From Paraburkholderia oxyphila NBRC 105797 (GTDB taxonomy: Bacteria > Pseudomonadota > Gammaproteobacteria > Burkholderiales > Burkholderiaceae): a DNA stretch of 64,000 nt. This document shows, piece by piece, positions 31,841 through 41,317 of the stretch. The stretch's first letter is position 1, and each line of letters opens with the position of its first letter. Location of the stretch: the NCBI RefSeq assembly GCF_000685075.1, contig NZ_BAYD01000048.1:1-64000 (forward strand). The letters are read 5' to 3'. The notes beneath the pieces are model-generated. The model had not been told where the DNA came from, did not search any database, and saw nothing but the letters and a program-made list of their open reading frames with translations. The translations under genes were made by a program, and so were the position numbers.

Positions 31841-32587
31841 CTATTTGCGCAGCTCGGCGACGAAGTCGTAGTAGTCGTTGCGGCAGTACGTATCGGTGAG
31901 TTCGATGGCGCGCTGATCGGCGGTGTAGCCCACGCGCGTGATGAGCAGTAGCGCTTCGTTCGGCGCGATGCTCATCTGCCGCGCAATTTCCTCGCTCGCG
32001 TTCACGGCGCGAAAGTGCTGCAGCGCGCGCACGATCGCGAGGCCGCGCTGCTCGAGAAAGCTGTAGAGCGAATCGCCGATGGCGCCCGGATCGGGGATCA
32101 GCGCGGCGGGGAAGGTCGAGTTCTCGACGGCCATGACGATGCCGTCGGCCAGACGCAGACGCTTCAGACGCGTCACGGCCGCGGCGGGCGAGAGGCCGAG
32201 CTGGATCACCTCGTCGCGGCTCGCGGGCTGGATCTCGCGCGAGAGCCAGCGCGAGCTCGGCGTGAAGCCGCGCTGGCGCAGCATCTCGCTGAAGCTCGTG
32301 AGACGCGAGAGCGGGTCTTCGTAGCGCGGCGTGATGAAACTGCCGGCGCCCTGGGTGCGGCGGATCATGCCTTGCTCGACCAGCAGCGCGATGGCCTTGC
32401 GCGCGGTGATGCGCGAGACGCCGAGCGCATCGGCAAGCACACGCTCGGACGGCAGCGCCTCGCCGGCAGCCCAGCGGTTTTCGTGAATCGCATCGCTCAG
32501 CTTGCGCGCGAGCTGCAGATAGAGCGGCGTGTCGTTGTCCGGGTCCGGGCGCAGGCCGCGCCAGCGGTCTTCCGTGGGAGCGTTCAT
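31841..32587 (-). CDS. GntR family regulator with UTRA domain (HutC/NagR type)
   Basis: This 248-residue regulator has a GntR winged helix at about residues 15-90 (P-L-Y-L-Q-L-A-R-K-L-S-D-A-I, L-P-S-E-R-V-L-A-D-A-L-G-V-S-R-I-T-A-R-K-A). The C-terminal UTRA ligand-binding domain ends T-D-T-Y-C-R-N-D-Y-Y-D-F-V-A-E. This resembles amino-sugar repressors such as NagR/DasR. No amino-sugar genes lie in the window, so its targets are elsewhere or its ligand differs. It is divergent from the aldo/keto reductase gene. Confidence 0.88.
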   Translation of the reverse strand: MNAPTEDRWRGLRPDPDNDTPLYLQLARKLSDAIHENRWAAGEALPSERVLADALGVSRITARKAIALLVEQGMIRRTQGAGSFITPRYEDPLSRLTSFSEMLRQRGFTPSSRWLSREIQPASRDEVIQLGLSPAAAVTRLKRLRLADGIVMAVENSTFPAALIPDPGAIGDSLYSFLEQRGLAIVRALQHFRAVNASEEIARQMSIAPNEALLLITRVGYTADQRAIELTDTYCRNDYYDFVAELRK

Positions 32588-32743
32588 GGGAGGCAGGCGT
32601 GAGAGGCGAACGGCAATTTTATGTCATAGGCGGCGTGGCGAGGAAATGATGGACTTACTCGTCGACGCATGACCCCGTGCCGCGCAAGGCGATACACTGG
32701 CCGTTCGCTGCAAGCGCAGATTTTGCATGGGACCGAAAAGCAC

Positions 32744-33589
32744 ATGACCACTGAAATTGCCAGTATCGCGCTGCCGGGCGGCGAACGTATCGCGAAGCTC
32801 GGGCAGGGCACGTGGGAAATGGCTGAGCGCGCGTCGCGTCGCGCCGACGAAATCGCCGCGCTGCGCGAGGGCGTCGCGCTCGGCATGACGCTCATCGACA
32901 CCGCCGAAATGTACGGCGACGGCGCGACCGAAACGCTCGTTGGCGAAGCCCTGCAAGGACTGCGCGAGGAGGTGTTTCTCGTGAGCAAGGTGTATCCGCA
33001 CAATGCGAGCCGGCGCGGCGTCGAGCGGGCCTGCGAAGCCAGCCTGAAGCGCCTGGACACCGACCGGCTCGATCTGTATCTGCTGCACTGGCGCGGCGGT
33101 GTGCCGCTCGAGGAGACGGTGCAGGGATTCGAGGCGCTCGTGCGCGCGGGCAAGATCCGCTACTGGGGCGTGAGCAACTTCGATACCGAGGACATGGAAG
33201 AGCTCTTCGAGGTCCCCGGTGGCGACGCCTGCGCGATGAACCAGATTCTCTACAACGTCGCGCGGCGCGGCCCCGAGTACGACCTGCTGCCCTGGAGCGG
33301 CGCGCGCGGCATGCCGTTGATGGCATACAGCCCCGTCGATCATGCGCGTTTGCCCAAGCGCTCGCCGCTCGACGACATCGCGGCCCGCCATGGCGTGTCG
33401 ATTTATCAGGTGGCACTGGCGTGGGTGCTGCGCCAGCCCGATGTCTGCGCGATTCCGAAGGCGGGGCGCGTCGATCACGTACGCGACAATCGCGCCGCGC
33501 TCGATCTGGTGCTGAGCGCCGCGGACCATGCGGCGCTGGACGCGTACTTCAAGCCACCGCGCAGCAAACGGCCGCTGGAGATGCTGTAG
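32744..33589 (+). CDS. Aldo/keto reductase
   Basis: This 281-residue NADPH-dependent oxidoreductase of the AKR superfamily has the catalytic tetrad: Asp and Tyr in L-I-D-T-A-E-M-Y-G-D-G, Lys in V-S-K-V-Y-P and His in Y-L-L-H-W-R-G. The cofactor region near the C-terminus contains I-P-K-A-G-R-V-D-H-V. ATG at 32744 gives the expected length; the upstream frame is unrelated. The substrate is not predictable. It is divergent from the GntR/UTRA regulator, which might control it. Confidence 0.9.
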   Translation: MTTEIASIALPGGERIAKLGQGTWEMAERASRRADEIAALREGVALGMTLIDTAEMYGDGATETLVGEALQGLREEVFLVSKVYPHNASRRGVERACEASLKRLDTDRLDLYLLHWRGGVPLEETVQGFEALVRAGKIRYWGVSNFDTEDMEELFEVPGGDACAMNQILYNVARRGPEYDLLPWSGARGMPLMAYSPVDHARLPKRSPLDDIAARHGVSIYQVALAWVLRQPDVCAIPKAGRVDHVRDNRAALDLVLSAADHAALDAYFKPPRSKRPLEML

Positions 33590-33845
33590 CGCGCACACGC
33601 GAAGCCGAAGCAAAGGGGGGATGCGCGCCGCCGTTGTACGCGCCGTTGTACGTTTGCCGATCTGGAAAAGACGCAGCCGGATCGCGAGTAGCTGGAGTGT
33701 GCGGCGTGCGCGACAGGCTTCCGGCGACCGGCGGCGGCGCTCGGCCGGGGGACCGGTACGTCGCCGCCGTTGCCTGGAATGACGCGACCGGCCGTCGCGC
33801 CAATTCGGGGTGGTTGCGGCGGCAGGCTCGCACTGCTGTGCGCGC

Positions 33846-34466
33846 TCAATGGCCGCCGCCTTTGCCGCCACCTGAGCCGCCGCCGTACCCGCCGCCCGGG
33901 CCGCCCGACGGTTCACCCTTGCCGAATCCTCCACCGAATCCTCCGCCGAAGCCACCCGAGGTGCCGCTGCCGCGCCCCGGCCCCGAACTGCTGCCGGAGC
34001 TCGGGCCGCCCGACGCCCCGGCGCTCGCGGAACTCCCCGTCGATCCGCCGCCGTGGCCACAGTTGCCGGCACTGCCGCCGTAGCAGTTCTTCGGTTCGAA
34101 GACGATTGCGGCATCGTCTGCCGCGCTGGCCGTCTCCACGGCGGCCGTCTCCACGGTGGACTTGCCTGAGCCCGCCGTATCGGCGCCGTCTGTATGGCCC
34201 GGATCGGAGCCGGAGGTCGTTGCCGATGGCGCAGGCGCCTCAGGCGGAGCGCCTTCATCCGGCATGCCGGCGTCAGTCGTGCCGGCCGCGCCGCTCGCAG
34301 GCAGCGCGGCGTCGGCGACGATCCCCCAGCCCGGAGCCGTTGCGTTGTCGGCGGCATGTGCGCCTTCGGCCGGCAGGAGCACACTGGCGCCTGCCGCGCC
34401 GATGGCAACGATTGCGAGCCCCCGGCTAACCCCGTAGCAGTACTGATGAAGAGTATTGTTTTTCTT
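33846..34466 (-). pseudogene. Gly/Ser-rich exported protein whose start codon appears to be lost (ATG to AAG)
   Basis: The shortest conventional start is GTG at 34382, which gives 178 residues ending in a Gly-rich tail (repeated G-G-F-G-G-G-F). However, the reading frame continues upstream as K-K-N-N-T-L-H-Q-Y-C-Y-G-V-S-R-G, then L-A-I-V-A-I-G-A-A-G-A-S-V-L-L, then A-H-A|A-D. That is a complete signal peptide with n-, h- and c-regions. A strong GGGAGG (34472-34477) lies five bases before the first Lys codon, AAG at 34464-34466, exactly where ATG is expected. No ATG, GTG or TTG occurs between. Two Cys lie in C-Y-G-G-S-A-G-N-C-G-H. Function unknown. A sequencing error is possible. Confidence 0.55.
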
Positions 34467-35013
34467 TGCTTCCTCCCGGGAAGCGATAGCGTGTACCCGC
34501 TTCGCTTCTCTTTTCTTGTGCCTTGTGTCCGGCGCTGCACCGCTCGTGCGCAGGCACCGTCCCCCGTCAGGCTAAAACCGCTTCGTGCCGACGCGCGCTT
34601 CATGCCGTGCGGCACAGCCTCGCCGGCGCGGGCGGTAGACTTGGCACCCGGACGGTTTTGCGCCGGCTGGCCAGCTTATACAGGACTCCTTGCCGATTGT
34701 CGGAGCCCGTGTTCGGGGCGGCAGAAAGCAAGCGCATCATGCGGCCGGCCATCCGTTCGCCCGGCGCGACGAACTGCGCGCTTCGCGCTGATTTCACGCT
34801 GATGGGTGGCGACCGGATGCCTGGTCTCGATGTAGCGAGTTCTGTGCCATCGGTCCGGGAAGTCCGCGCGTGGCGGACTTAACCATTCCCCTACGATCTC
34901 GAGGCGAAAAAAGTCGCCGAAAACGTTTCGATGATGAAACGCATGCGCCTGGAGGGGGCATTTGCGTTGCAAAAGCGGACAACGCAACGAGTTTCGTCTG
35001 ACCTTCGCGGGGG
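34467..35013. other. Non-coding stretch between the Gly-rich ORF and the ABC transporter ATPase gene
   Basis: This roughly 550-base region holds the ribosome site of the Gly-rich ORF at its left edge. Beyond that I see no gene with a ribosome site, no terminator with a T-run and no repeat. Open frames here have compositions unlike their neighbours and look spurious. Confidence 0.45.
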
Positions 35014-37260
35014 TCAGGGATCGCTGTGCGCCGGGTCGGTCTCGGCCTGGAGCTCGCGCAGTTGCGCAGCCGGGATGTGGCAGCGGATGCGATGGCCGTC
35101 GGCGTCGGCTTCGAAGGGCGGCGCTGCCTCATCGCAGATCGCGCCGAGCTTGCGCGGACAACGCGCGCTGAAGACGCAGCCTGCCGCGCCACCTGTAGCA
35201 CCGCGCGGCATGCCGCTCGCGGGCGCGCCGGCCCAGCCATCGCTTGCGGATGTGTCGCGCGCGAGCAAGCCGGGATTCAGCAGCGTTTCGGTATAGGGAT
35301 GACAGGGGCCGTTGAGCACGGCACTGGCGGGACCGCTCTCGAGCACGCGGCCCGCGTAGAGCACCATGACGCGGTCCGCGAGATAGCGCACCACGTCGAG
35401 GTCGTGCGAGATGAACAGATAGCTCACGCCGCGCTCGCGCTGCAGACGTGCGAGCAGATTCAGGATCGCGGCCTGTACCGAGACGTCGAGTGCCGAGGTA
35501 GGCTCGTCGCAGATCACGACGCGCGGCTCGCCCGCGAATGCTTGAGCGATCGCCACGCGCTGCTTGAGGCCGCCCGAGAGCTGCCGCGCGCGTGACGCGA
35601 GGTAGCGCACCGGCACGCGCACCGCTTCGAGCAGCGCGGCGATGCGCGCCGCGTTGCGCGCTTCGGCGTCTTCGTGCGCGTCGGAGCCTTCTTGCGGCGC
35701 ATCGCTCGCGGCACTGCGCTGCACGCGGGCGAGCGCGCGCCCCACGAGGCGCCTCACCGGCAGCGCGCGATTGAGCGAGGCGTCGGGATGCTGGAACACG
35801 ATGCGCATCGCCTGCAACTGCTGTGTGTCGCGCCGTGCGAGCTGCTCGGCGAGCGGCTTGGCGTCGAGCTCGACCGTGCCGCCCGGGTCGGCGGCATGCA
35901 GGCCGAGCAGGAGCTTCGCAAGGGTCGTCTTGCCGCTACCCGATTCGCCGACGAGGCCGAGCGTTTCCCCGGCGCGCAACTCGAGCGAGACGTCGTCGAG
36001 CACGCGCTGTGCATGCGAGCCGCGGCCGAAGGTGCGCGAGACATTCGCCGCGCGCAGCACCACTTTCGCATCGCGTGCATCCGGCTCACTGCGCGTTTCT
36101 TCAGCTTGTTCGTTTGTCTGCAGATTCGACTGTACGACGGTCGGCGCATTTGTCTGTGCATTAGCACGCATATCGGCGATGTCGGGTGCGTCGTTCGCTT
36201 CGGCGATATCGGCCACGTCGGCGGCGGGCAATTCGACGGCCCGCTCGTGATAGTGGCAGCGCGACATCTGCTCGCCGTGCGCCGCTTCCATGCGATGCGG
36301 CGGCGGCGCGTGCTCGCGGCAGCGCGCGTCGGCGAGGCGGCAGCGCGGCGCGTAGACGCAGCCGTGCGTGAGCGTGCCCGGCGCGGGCAGCTCGCCCGGT
36401 ATCGTGTCGAGCGCACCGTGGGCCTTGTTGCGCCCCGGCGCCGGCAGGCAGCGCAGCAGGCCCACCGTGTACGGATGGCGCGCGCGTGCGAACACGTCGC
36501 GTGTCGTGCCTTCTTCCACGAGCCGCCCCGCGTAGAGCACGCCCACGCGCTCGCACATCCTGCGGATCACGGCCAGGTCGTGGCTGATGAGCAGCACCGC
36601 CATGCCGAGTTCCGAACGCAATTGCGCGATGAGCGCGAGCACTTCGGCTTCGACGGTGGCGTCGAGGCCCGTGGTGGGCTCGTCGAGGATCAATAGCGTT
36701 GGGTTCGAAGCGAGCGCCATCGCGATCACCACGCGCTGCTGCATGCCCCCCGAGAGCTGATGCGGCCAGCTCGCCATCACGCGCGCCGGGTCGGCGATGC
36801 GCACGCGCTCGAGCATCGCGTATGACTGCGCGAGCGCGTCGGCCGGGGCCACGCCAGCGGCTTCGAAGGCTTCGCTCAACTGCCGGGCGATCGTGAGCGT
36901 CGGGTTCAGCGCGCTCGCCGGGTCCTGATAGACCATCGACACCTTGTGGGCGCGCAGCATGCGCAGCCCTTCGCGATCGAGCGCGAGCACCTCGACGCCG
37001 GCGATGGCGATGCGCCCCGCCTTGACGCGGCCGTTGTGCGCGAGATAGCGCAGCGCGGCGAGCGCGACCGTCGACTTGCCGCAACCCGACTCGCCGACGA
37101 GCCCATACGCTTCGCCGCGCTTGACGCGCAGCGAGACATCGGTGAGCACGTCGCGGTCCTTGCCCCGCACGCGGTAGGCCACCGTGAGCCCGACCAGCGC
37201 GAGCGCGTCGTCGGCGCGCGGGGCGCTGAAGGTGGCGAGGGCGGGGCGCGGAGGGTTCAT
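35014..37260 (-). CDS. Dipeptide/oligopeptide ABC transporter, fused double ATPase (DppD-DppF type)
   Basis: This 748-residue protein has two ATPase domains in one chain. The first has Walker A G-E-S-G-C-G-K-S-T near residue 56, signature L-S-G-G-M-Q-Q-R and Walker B L-L-I-L-D-E-P-T. The second has G-E-S-G-S-G-K-T-T, L-S-G-G-L-K-Q-R and V-I-C-D-E-P-T. Each is followed by an oligopeptide-transporter C-terminal Cys cluster (C-V-Y-A-P-R-C and C-V-F-S-A-R-C). A linker of about 60 residues rich in Asn, Ala and Asp joins them. ATG at 37260 overlaps the permease stop; the much longer frame upstream is antisense-like and was discarded. It energises the permeases encoded just upstream. Confidence 0.94.
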   Translation of the reverse strand: MNPPRPALATFSAPRADDALALVGLTVAYRVRGKDRDVLTDVSLRVKRGEAYGLVGESGCGKSTVALAALRYLAHNGRVKAGRIAIAGVEVLALDREGLRMLRAHKVSMVYQDPASALNPTLTIARQLSEAFEAAGVAPADALAQSYAMLERVRIADPARVMASWPHQLSGGMQQRVVIAMALASNPTLLILDEPTTGLDATVEAEVLALIAQLRSELGMAVLLISHDLAVIRRMCERVGVLYAGRLVEEGTTRDVFARARHPYTVGLLRCLPAPGRNKAHGALDTIPGELPAPGTLTHGCVYAPRCRLADARCREHAPPPHRMEAAHGEQMSRCHYHERAVELPAADVADIAEANDAPDIADMRANAQTNAPTVVQSNLQTNEQAEETRSEPDARDAKVVLRAANVSRTFGRGSHAQRVLDDVSLELRAGETLGLVGESGSGKTTLAKLLLGLHAADPGGTVELDAKPLAEQLARRDTQQLQAMRIVFQHPDASLNRALPVRRLVGRALARVQRSAASDAPQEGSDAHEDAEARNAARIAALLEAVRVPVRYLASRARQLSGGLKQRVAIAQAFAGEPRVVICDEPTSALDVSVQAAILNLLARLQRERGVSYLFISHDLDVVRYLADRVMVLYAGRVLESGPASAVLNGPCHPYTETLLNPGLLARDTSASDGWAGAPASGMPRGATGGAAGCVFSARCPRKLGAICDEAAPPFEADADGHRIRCHIPAAQLRELQAETDPAHSDP

Positions 37261-38147
37261 GAGCCGAGCACCTCGGCGAGACTGTCGGCGATCAGGTTGA
37301 CCGCCACCACGAGCGAGGCGATCGCGAGCGCATCGAAGGCGACCGTCCACCACGCGCCGCCCGCGAGCAGCGTGTACGACTCGGCGAGCGCGAGGCCCCA
37401 GTCGGCGGAAGGCGGCTGGATGCCGAAGCCGAGAAACGAGAGCGTGGCCACCGCGAAGATCGCATAGCCGAGCCGCACCGTTGCTTCCACAACGATCGGC
37501 GGCCAGACGTTCGGCAGGATTTCCGCGAACATCACGTAGTACGCACGCTCGCCGCGTAGCCGCGCGGCGGCCACGTAGTCGAGATGGCGCTCGGCGAGCA
37601 CGGCGGCGCGCACCGTGCGCGCGACGAGCGGCGCGAAGGTGATGCCGATCACGAGCACGACGGCGAGATTCGATGCGCCCACGGCCGCGAGCACGAGCAG
37701 CGCCACGATCACGAGCGGCAGCGCGAGCACGGCGTCGAGCGCGCGCGCGACGAGCGTGCCGGCCCAGCCTTCGACATAGCCGGTCAAGAGGCCGAGCGCC
37801 GTGCCCGCGAGCGTGCCCGTCAAGGTGGCGAGCGGCGCGATCGTGAGAATGTCGCGGGCCCCGACGATCACGCGCGAGCAGATGTCTCGGCCGAGCTGAT
37901 CGGTGCCGCACCAGTGCGCGTGATCGGGCGGCAGGAGCGAGCTGAGCGGGTCGGACGCGTAGGCGTCGTAGGGCGCGATCCAGGTGCCCGCGAGCGCGCA
38001 GACGATCCAGGCGAACAGGATCAGCGCGCCCAGCACGAAGGTGGGCGAGCGCAGCAAGAGGCGCAGCACGGCCACGAATGGCGCGGGCCCGGCCAGTGCG
38101 TCGTGCGCGGTTACGTCGTTCATCGATTCGGATACCGTATCGTTCAT
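37257..38147 (-). CDS. Peptide ABC transporter permease, DppC type
   Basis: This 296-residue inner-membrane protein has about six membrane helices. It has the OppC N-terminal domain followed by H-W-C-G-T-D-Q-L-G-R-D-I-C-S-R, the DppC hallmark, and a BPD permease motif region E-I-L-P-N-V-W-P-P-I. The stop overlaps the ATPase start (ATGA), and 19 bases separate it from the DppB-type gene upstream. Confidence 0.94.
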   Translation of the reverse strand: MNDTVSESMNDVTAHDALAGPAPFVAVLRLLLRSPTFVLGALILFAWIVCALAGTWIAPYDAYASDPLSSLLPPDHAHWCGTDQLGRDICSRVIVGARDILTIAPLATLTGTLAGTALGLLTGYVEGWAGTLVARALDAVLALPLVIVALLVLAAVGASNLAVVLVIGITFAPLVARTVRAAVLAERHLDYVAAARLRGERAYYVMFAEILPNVWPPIVVEATVRLGYAIFAVATLSFLGFGIQPPSADWGLALAESYTLLAGGAWWTVAFDALAIASLVVAVNLIADSLAEVLGS

Positions 38148-38166
38148 GCGCGTTCCCGTGAGCCCT

Positions 38167-39207
38167 TCAAGCCCCCTTATGCGCGCGCAGCCGCGGATCG
38201 AACAGCGCGTGCAGCAGGTCGGCGCCGAGGTTCGCGAGCGTGTAGACGAGGCCCACCGTGAGCACGCCTGCTTCGAGCAGCGGAAAGTCCTTCGCCTTCG
38301 CCGCGTTGTAGATCAGCGAGCCGATGCCCGGATAGCGGAACAGCGACTCGACCACCACGAGCCCGCCGATCAGATAGCCGAGCTGCGTGGCGGCCACCGT
38401 CACGCTCGGCAGGAGCGCGTTGCGCAGCACGTGGCGCACGATCACGACACGGCGCGGCAGCCCCTTGAGGATCGCGGTGCGGGTGTAGTCGGCTTCGAGC
38501 GCCTCGAGCATGCCCGCGCGCGCGATGCGCGCGAGATAGCCGAAGAACACGAGGACGAGCGGCAGCACCGGTAGCACGAGGTGGCGCAGCGTGTCGAGCA
38601 CGCCTGCATCGGACGGCGCGACGGCCTCGATCGGCAGCCAGCGCAGCCACACGCCGAACACGAGGATCAGCGCGATCGACGAAACGAATTCCGGCACCGC
38701 GCTCGCGCACAGCCCCAGCGTGCTGATGAGCCGGTCGAGCCAGCGCCCGCCGTGCAGCGCGGCCCACACGCCGCCGCCGATGCCGAGCGGCACGACCACG
38801 ACGAACGCGAGCAGCCCGAGCTTCGCCGATTGCAGGAGGGCGTCGCCCACCAGCGGCGCAACTGGCTCGCGGAAGGTCCACGAGGTGCCGAAGTCGCCGC
38901 GCAGCGCGTGGCCGATCCACGTGAGGTACTGGTCGAGCAGCGGGCGGTCCGCGCCGAGCGCGTGGTTGAGCGCCGCCACGGCGCGCGCATCGGCTAGCGG
39001 GCCGAGCACCGCGCGCCCAATGTCGCCAGGCAGCAGCTGGCCACCCGCGAACACCAGCACGGAAAGCAGCCAGAGCGTGAACAGCGCCCAGACGGCGCGC
39101 TGCGCGAGAAAGCGCGCGGCGCCCCTGCCGCGCGCCGCGCGCAGCGCGCGTGCGCCGGGCGGATAGCGCGGGTTCGATGAGGGCGGTCTCGTCAGCGGTG
39201 TAGCCAT
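38167..39207 (-). CDS. Peptide ABC transporter permease, DppB type
   Basis: This 346-residue permease has about six helices. Typical features are F-L-A-Q-R-A-V-W-A-L-F-T-L-W-L-L at the first helix, L-P-G-D as the DppB loop motif, D-F-G-T-S near residue 115 and the EAA-like V-L-R-N-A-L-L-P-S-V-T. The first 30 residues are a basic, Pro-rich cytoplasmic extension. ATG at 39207 lies 29 bases after the substrate-binding protein gene ends. Confidence 0.93.
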   Translation of the reverse strand: MATPLTRPPSSNPRYPPGARALRAARGRGAARFLAQRAVWALFTLWLLSVLVFAGGQLLPGDIGRAVLGPLADARAVAALNHALGADRPLLDQYLTWIGHALRGDFGTSWTFREPVAPLVGDALLQSAKLGLLAFVVVVPLGIGGGVWAALHGGRWLDRLISTLGLCASAVPEFVSSIALILVFGVWLRWLPIEAVAPSDAGVLDTLRHLVLPVLPLVLVFFGYLARIARAGMLEALEADYTRTAILKGLPRRVVIVRHVLRNALLPSVTVAATQLGYLIGGLVVVESLFRYPGIGSLIYNAAKAKDFPLLEAGVLTVGLVYTLANLGADLLHALFDPRLRAHKGA

Positions 39208-39236
39208 CGGACTCCAGATGCAGGCATGGCGGGCGC

Positions 39237-41027
39237 TTACGCCGCGAGCGTGGCGCGGTCGAAATAAAGCTGCGCGAGCGCCGTGAAGTGCACGCCCGAA
39301 AGCGCGGTGCGCTGCGCGATCAACTGGTCGTAGAAGTACGGAATGATCACGGGCGTCTCGTCGAGCAGCAGCGTCTGGATCTGCGCGGCCACCTGCTTTT
39401 GCGCGGCCACGTCGAGCGTCGCCGCGAACTGCGCGACCAGTTTGTCGTACTGCGCATTGCGAAAGTGCGCCGCATTCCACGTGCCGCCGCTCGTGAACGG
39501 CGCATTGAGGAACACGTTGGGCACGCCGCGATGACCATAGTCCGTGATCCCGAGCGGCGAGTCGAGCCAGTCCGATTTGCCGTACGTGCCGGCGCCGTAG
39601 TACTGCGACTGGCTCTCCACCTTCAGCGCGATGCGCACGCCGATCGCCTTCGCCGCGTTTTGCACGACCACGGCGAGATCGGGAATCTCCATGTACTTCT
39701 CGGTCGTGAGCGTGACGTCGAAGCCATTGGCGACGCCCGCCTGCGCGAGCAACTGGCGTGCCTTGGCCAGATCGATCTTGCGCTGCGGCACGGTGCCTGC
39801 CGTCGAAGGGAAGATGGGCGCAAACGGGCTGTCGTTGCCGAGCACCGCGCGGCCCTTGAAGAGCCCGCGCACCATCACGTCGCGATCGAGCGCGAGCGCG
39901 AGCGCCTGGCGCACGCGCTTGTCCTTGAACGTGGGCACGTCGTTGCGCATGTGGATCTGACGATGCGCGCTCGAGCGCACGCCTGTCACCTTGAAGTCGG
40001 GATTGTTCAGGATGCCGATGCCGCCCTGCACGGTGAAGGTGCCCATCACATCGGCCTGATGGCCCTGCAGCGCGAGGATTTGCGCCTGCTCGTCGGCGTA
40101 GAACGCGAACTGCACGCGCTCGGGCAGCGCTTTCTCGCCCCAGTAGGCGTCGTTGCGCACGAAGCTCGCGCCGCGCCGCGTCTCGTAGCGCTCCAGTTTG
40201 AACGGCCCGGTACCGATAAAGCTCTTTTCGTAATTGCCCGCGTAATTCGCGGGCAGCAGCACGGCGTTGTAGTTGTCCGAAGAAACGTAGTAGGGGAAGT
40301 TGCCGTTGGGCGCGTCGAGATGGAACGCGACGGTATGCTCGTCGACCAGCTTCGTGCCGCCCTTCGAGAGCACGCCCTTGAGCACCGAGAGCGCCGCCGA
40401 GCCGCTTGCCGGATCGGCGAGCCGGTCGAACGTGGCCACCACGTCTTTCGCGCCGAACGCCTGGCCGTCGTGAAATTGCACGCCGGGGCGCAGCTTGAAG
40501 GTCCAGACGTCGGCCTTCGCGTTGGGCTGCCACGAGAGCGCGAGCGCCGGCTGCAGTTGGCCGTTGGCGTCGTCGTTGGCGAGGAACTCGCCTGTCTGGT
40601 TCAAGAGGCACAGCGCGCCCGCGTCGGTCACCGTGAGCGGGTCGACCGCGCCCGCCGGCATCAGGTGCGCGACGCGGATGGTCTGACTGCCGGGCCTGGA
40701 AGCGCCCGATGTGCCTTGAGCGCGCGCGCTGCGTGGCGCGACGAGGCCGCCGCCCGCGAGCGCGAGGCTCGAAAGCCCGAGCACGCCGGCATAGCGCAGC
40801 AACTCGCGGCGCGTGAGGCGGCCGGCGAGGAATTCGTCGATGGCGTGGTTGCCGTAGTCGCCAGCGTCGCGGCGCAGCGCATCGACGCCGCGCGCGGCAG
40901 CCGAGGAGGACGCTTGGGCCGACTGGAGCAAGCCAGCCGAGCGAGGGGATGGCGTCGACTGCGGCTCTTGCGAGGAGAGCGACGAACGCGTGACAGGGCT
41001 AGGCGGCGAGGGCGGCTGACGTTTCAT
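39237..41027 (-). CDS. Peptide ABC transporter substrate-binding protein (SBP family 5), Tat-exported
   Basis: This 596-residue periplasmic binding protein of the DppA/OppA cluster contains the family stretch F-K-L-R-P-G-V-Q-F-H-D-G. It carries a twin-arginine motif L-T-R-R-E-L-L-R at residues 71-78, followed by a hydrophobic segment and A-R-A-Q. About 70 Ser/Pro-rich residues precede the motif, unusually long for a Tat leader, so the real start may be further downstream; no better start with a ribosome site is evident. It is the first gene of the four-gene transporter operon. The transported solute may be a peptide or another organic solute such as a glycoside or opine. Confidence 0.9.
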   Translation of the reverse strand: MKRQPPSPPSPVTRSSLSSQEPQSTPSPRSAGLLQSAQASSSAAARGVDALRRDAGDYGNHAIDEFLAGRLTRRELLRYAGVLGLSSLALAGGGLVAPRSARAQGTSGASRPGSQTIRVAHLMPAGAVDPLTVTDAGALCLLNQTGEFLANDDANGQLQPALALSWQPNAKADVWTFKLRPGVQFHDGQAFGAKDVVATFDRLADPASGSAALSVLKGVLSKGGTKLVDEHTVAFHLDAPNGNFPYYVSSDNYNAVLLPANYAGNYEKSFIGTGPFKLERYETRRGASFVRNDAYWGEKALPERVQFAFYADEQAQILALQGHQADVMGTFTVQGGIGILNNPDFKVTGVRSSAHRQIHMRNDVPTFKDKRVRQALALALDRDVMVRGLFKGRAVLGNDSPFAPIFPSTAGTVPQRKIDLAKARQLLAQAGVANGFDVTLTTEKYMEIPDLAVVVQNAAKAIGVRIALKVESQSQYYGAGTYGKSDWLDSPLGITDYGHRGVPNVFLNAPFTSGGTWNAAHFRNAQYDKLVAQFAATLDVAAQKQVAAQIQTLLLDETPVIIPYFYDQLIAQRTALSGVHFTALAQLYFDRATLAA

Positions 41028-41317
41028 CGGCGCGGGTTTCCGTGCGGTTCCGTGGAGGGGCGCGGCCGCCATGGAGGCGGCTGCGACAGCGGCATGCGGT
41101 ACGGCAGACGACGAGTAGCGTCCAGTTTAGGCGCTTTCGGCCATGTTCGGCCAGATGGCCGTAGCACGGGTTGTACCGGGTTGCGTGCGAACGCGGCGAG
41201 TTGCAGGTGCGAGCGCGTGCGCCATACGCCAGTGCGGATGTTTTGAGGCTTTAGCGAACACGCGATCCCGCGCAGGGCGGGGGGGAAACGTCATGCGCTA
41301 TGGTCGATGATGGCGAA

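Noticed and set aside
32624..34615. A 663-residue minus-strand frame opposite the aldo/keto reductase
   Set aside because: It is antisense to a well-supported enzyme gene, has Arg/Pro/Ala-rich composition and no motif. High GC content produces such frames.
35014..37911. A single 965-residue reading frame
   Set aside because: The first 217 residues are Arg/Ala-rich and overlap the DppC-type permease gene in another frame; the real ATPase starts at 37260 with an ATGA overlap.
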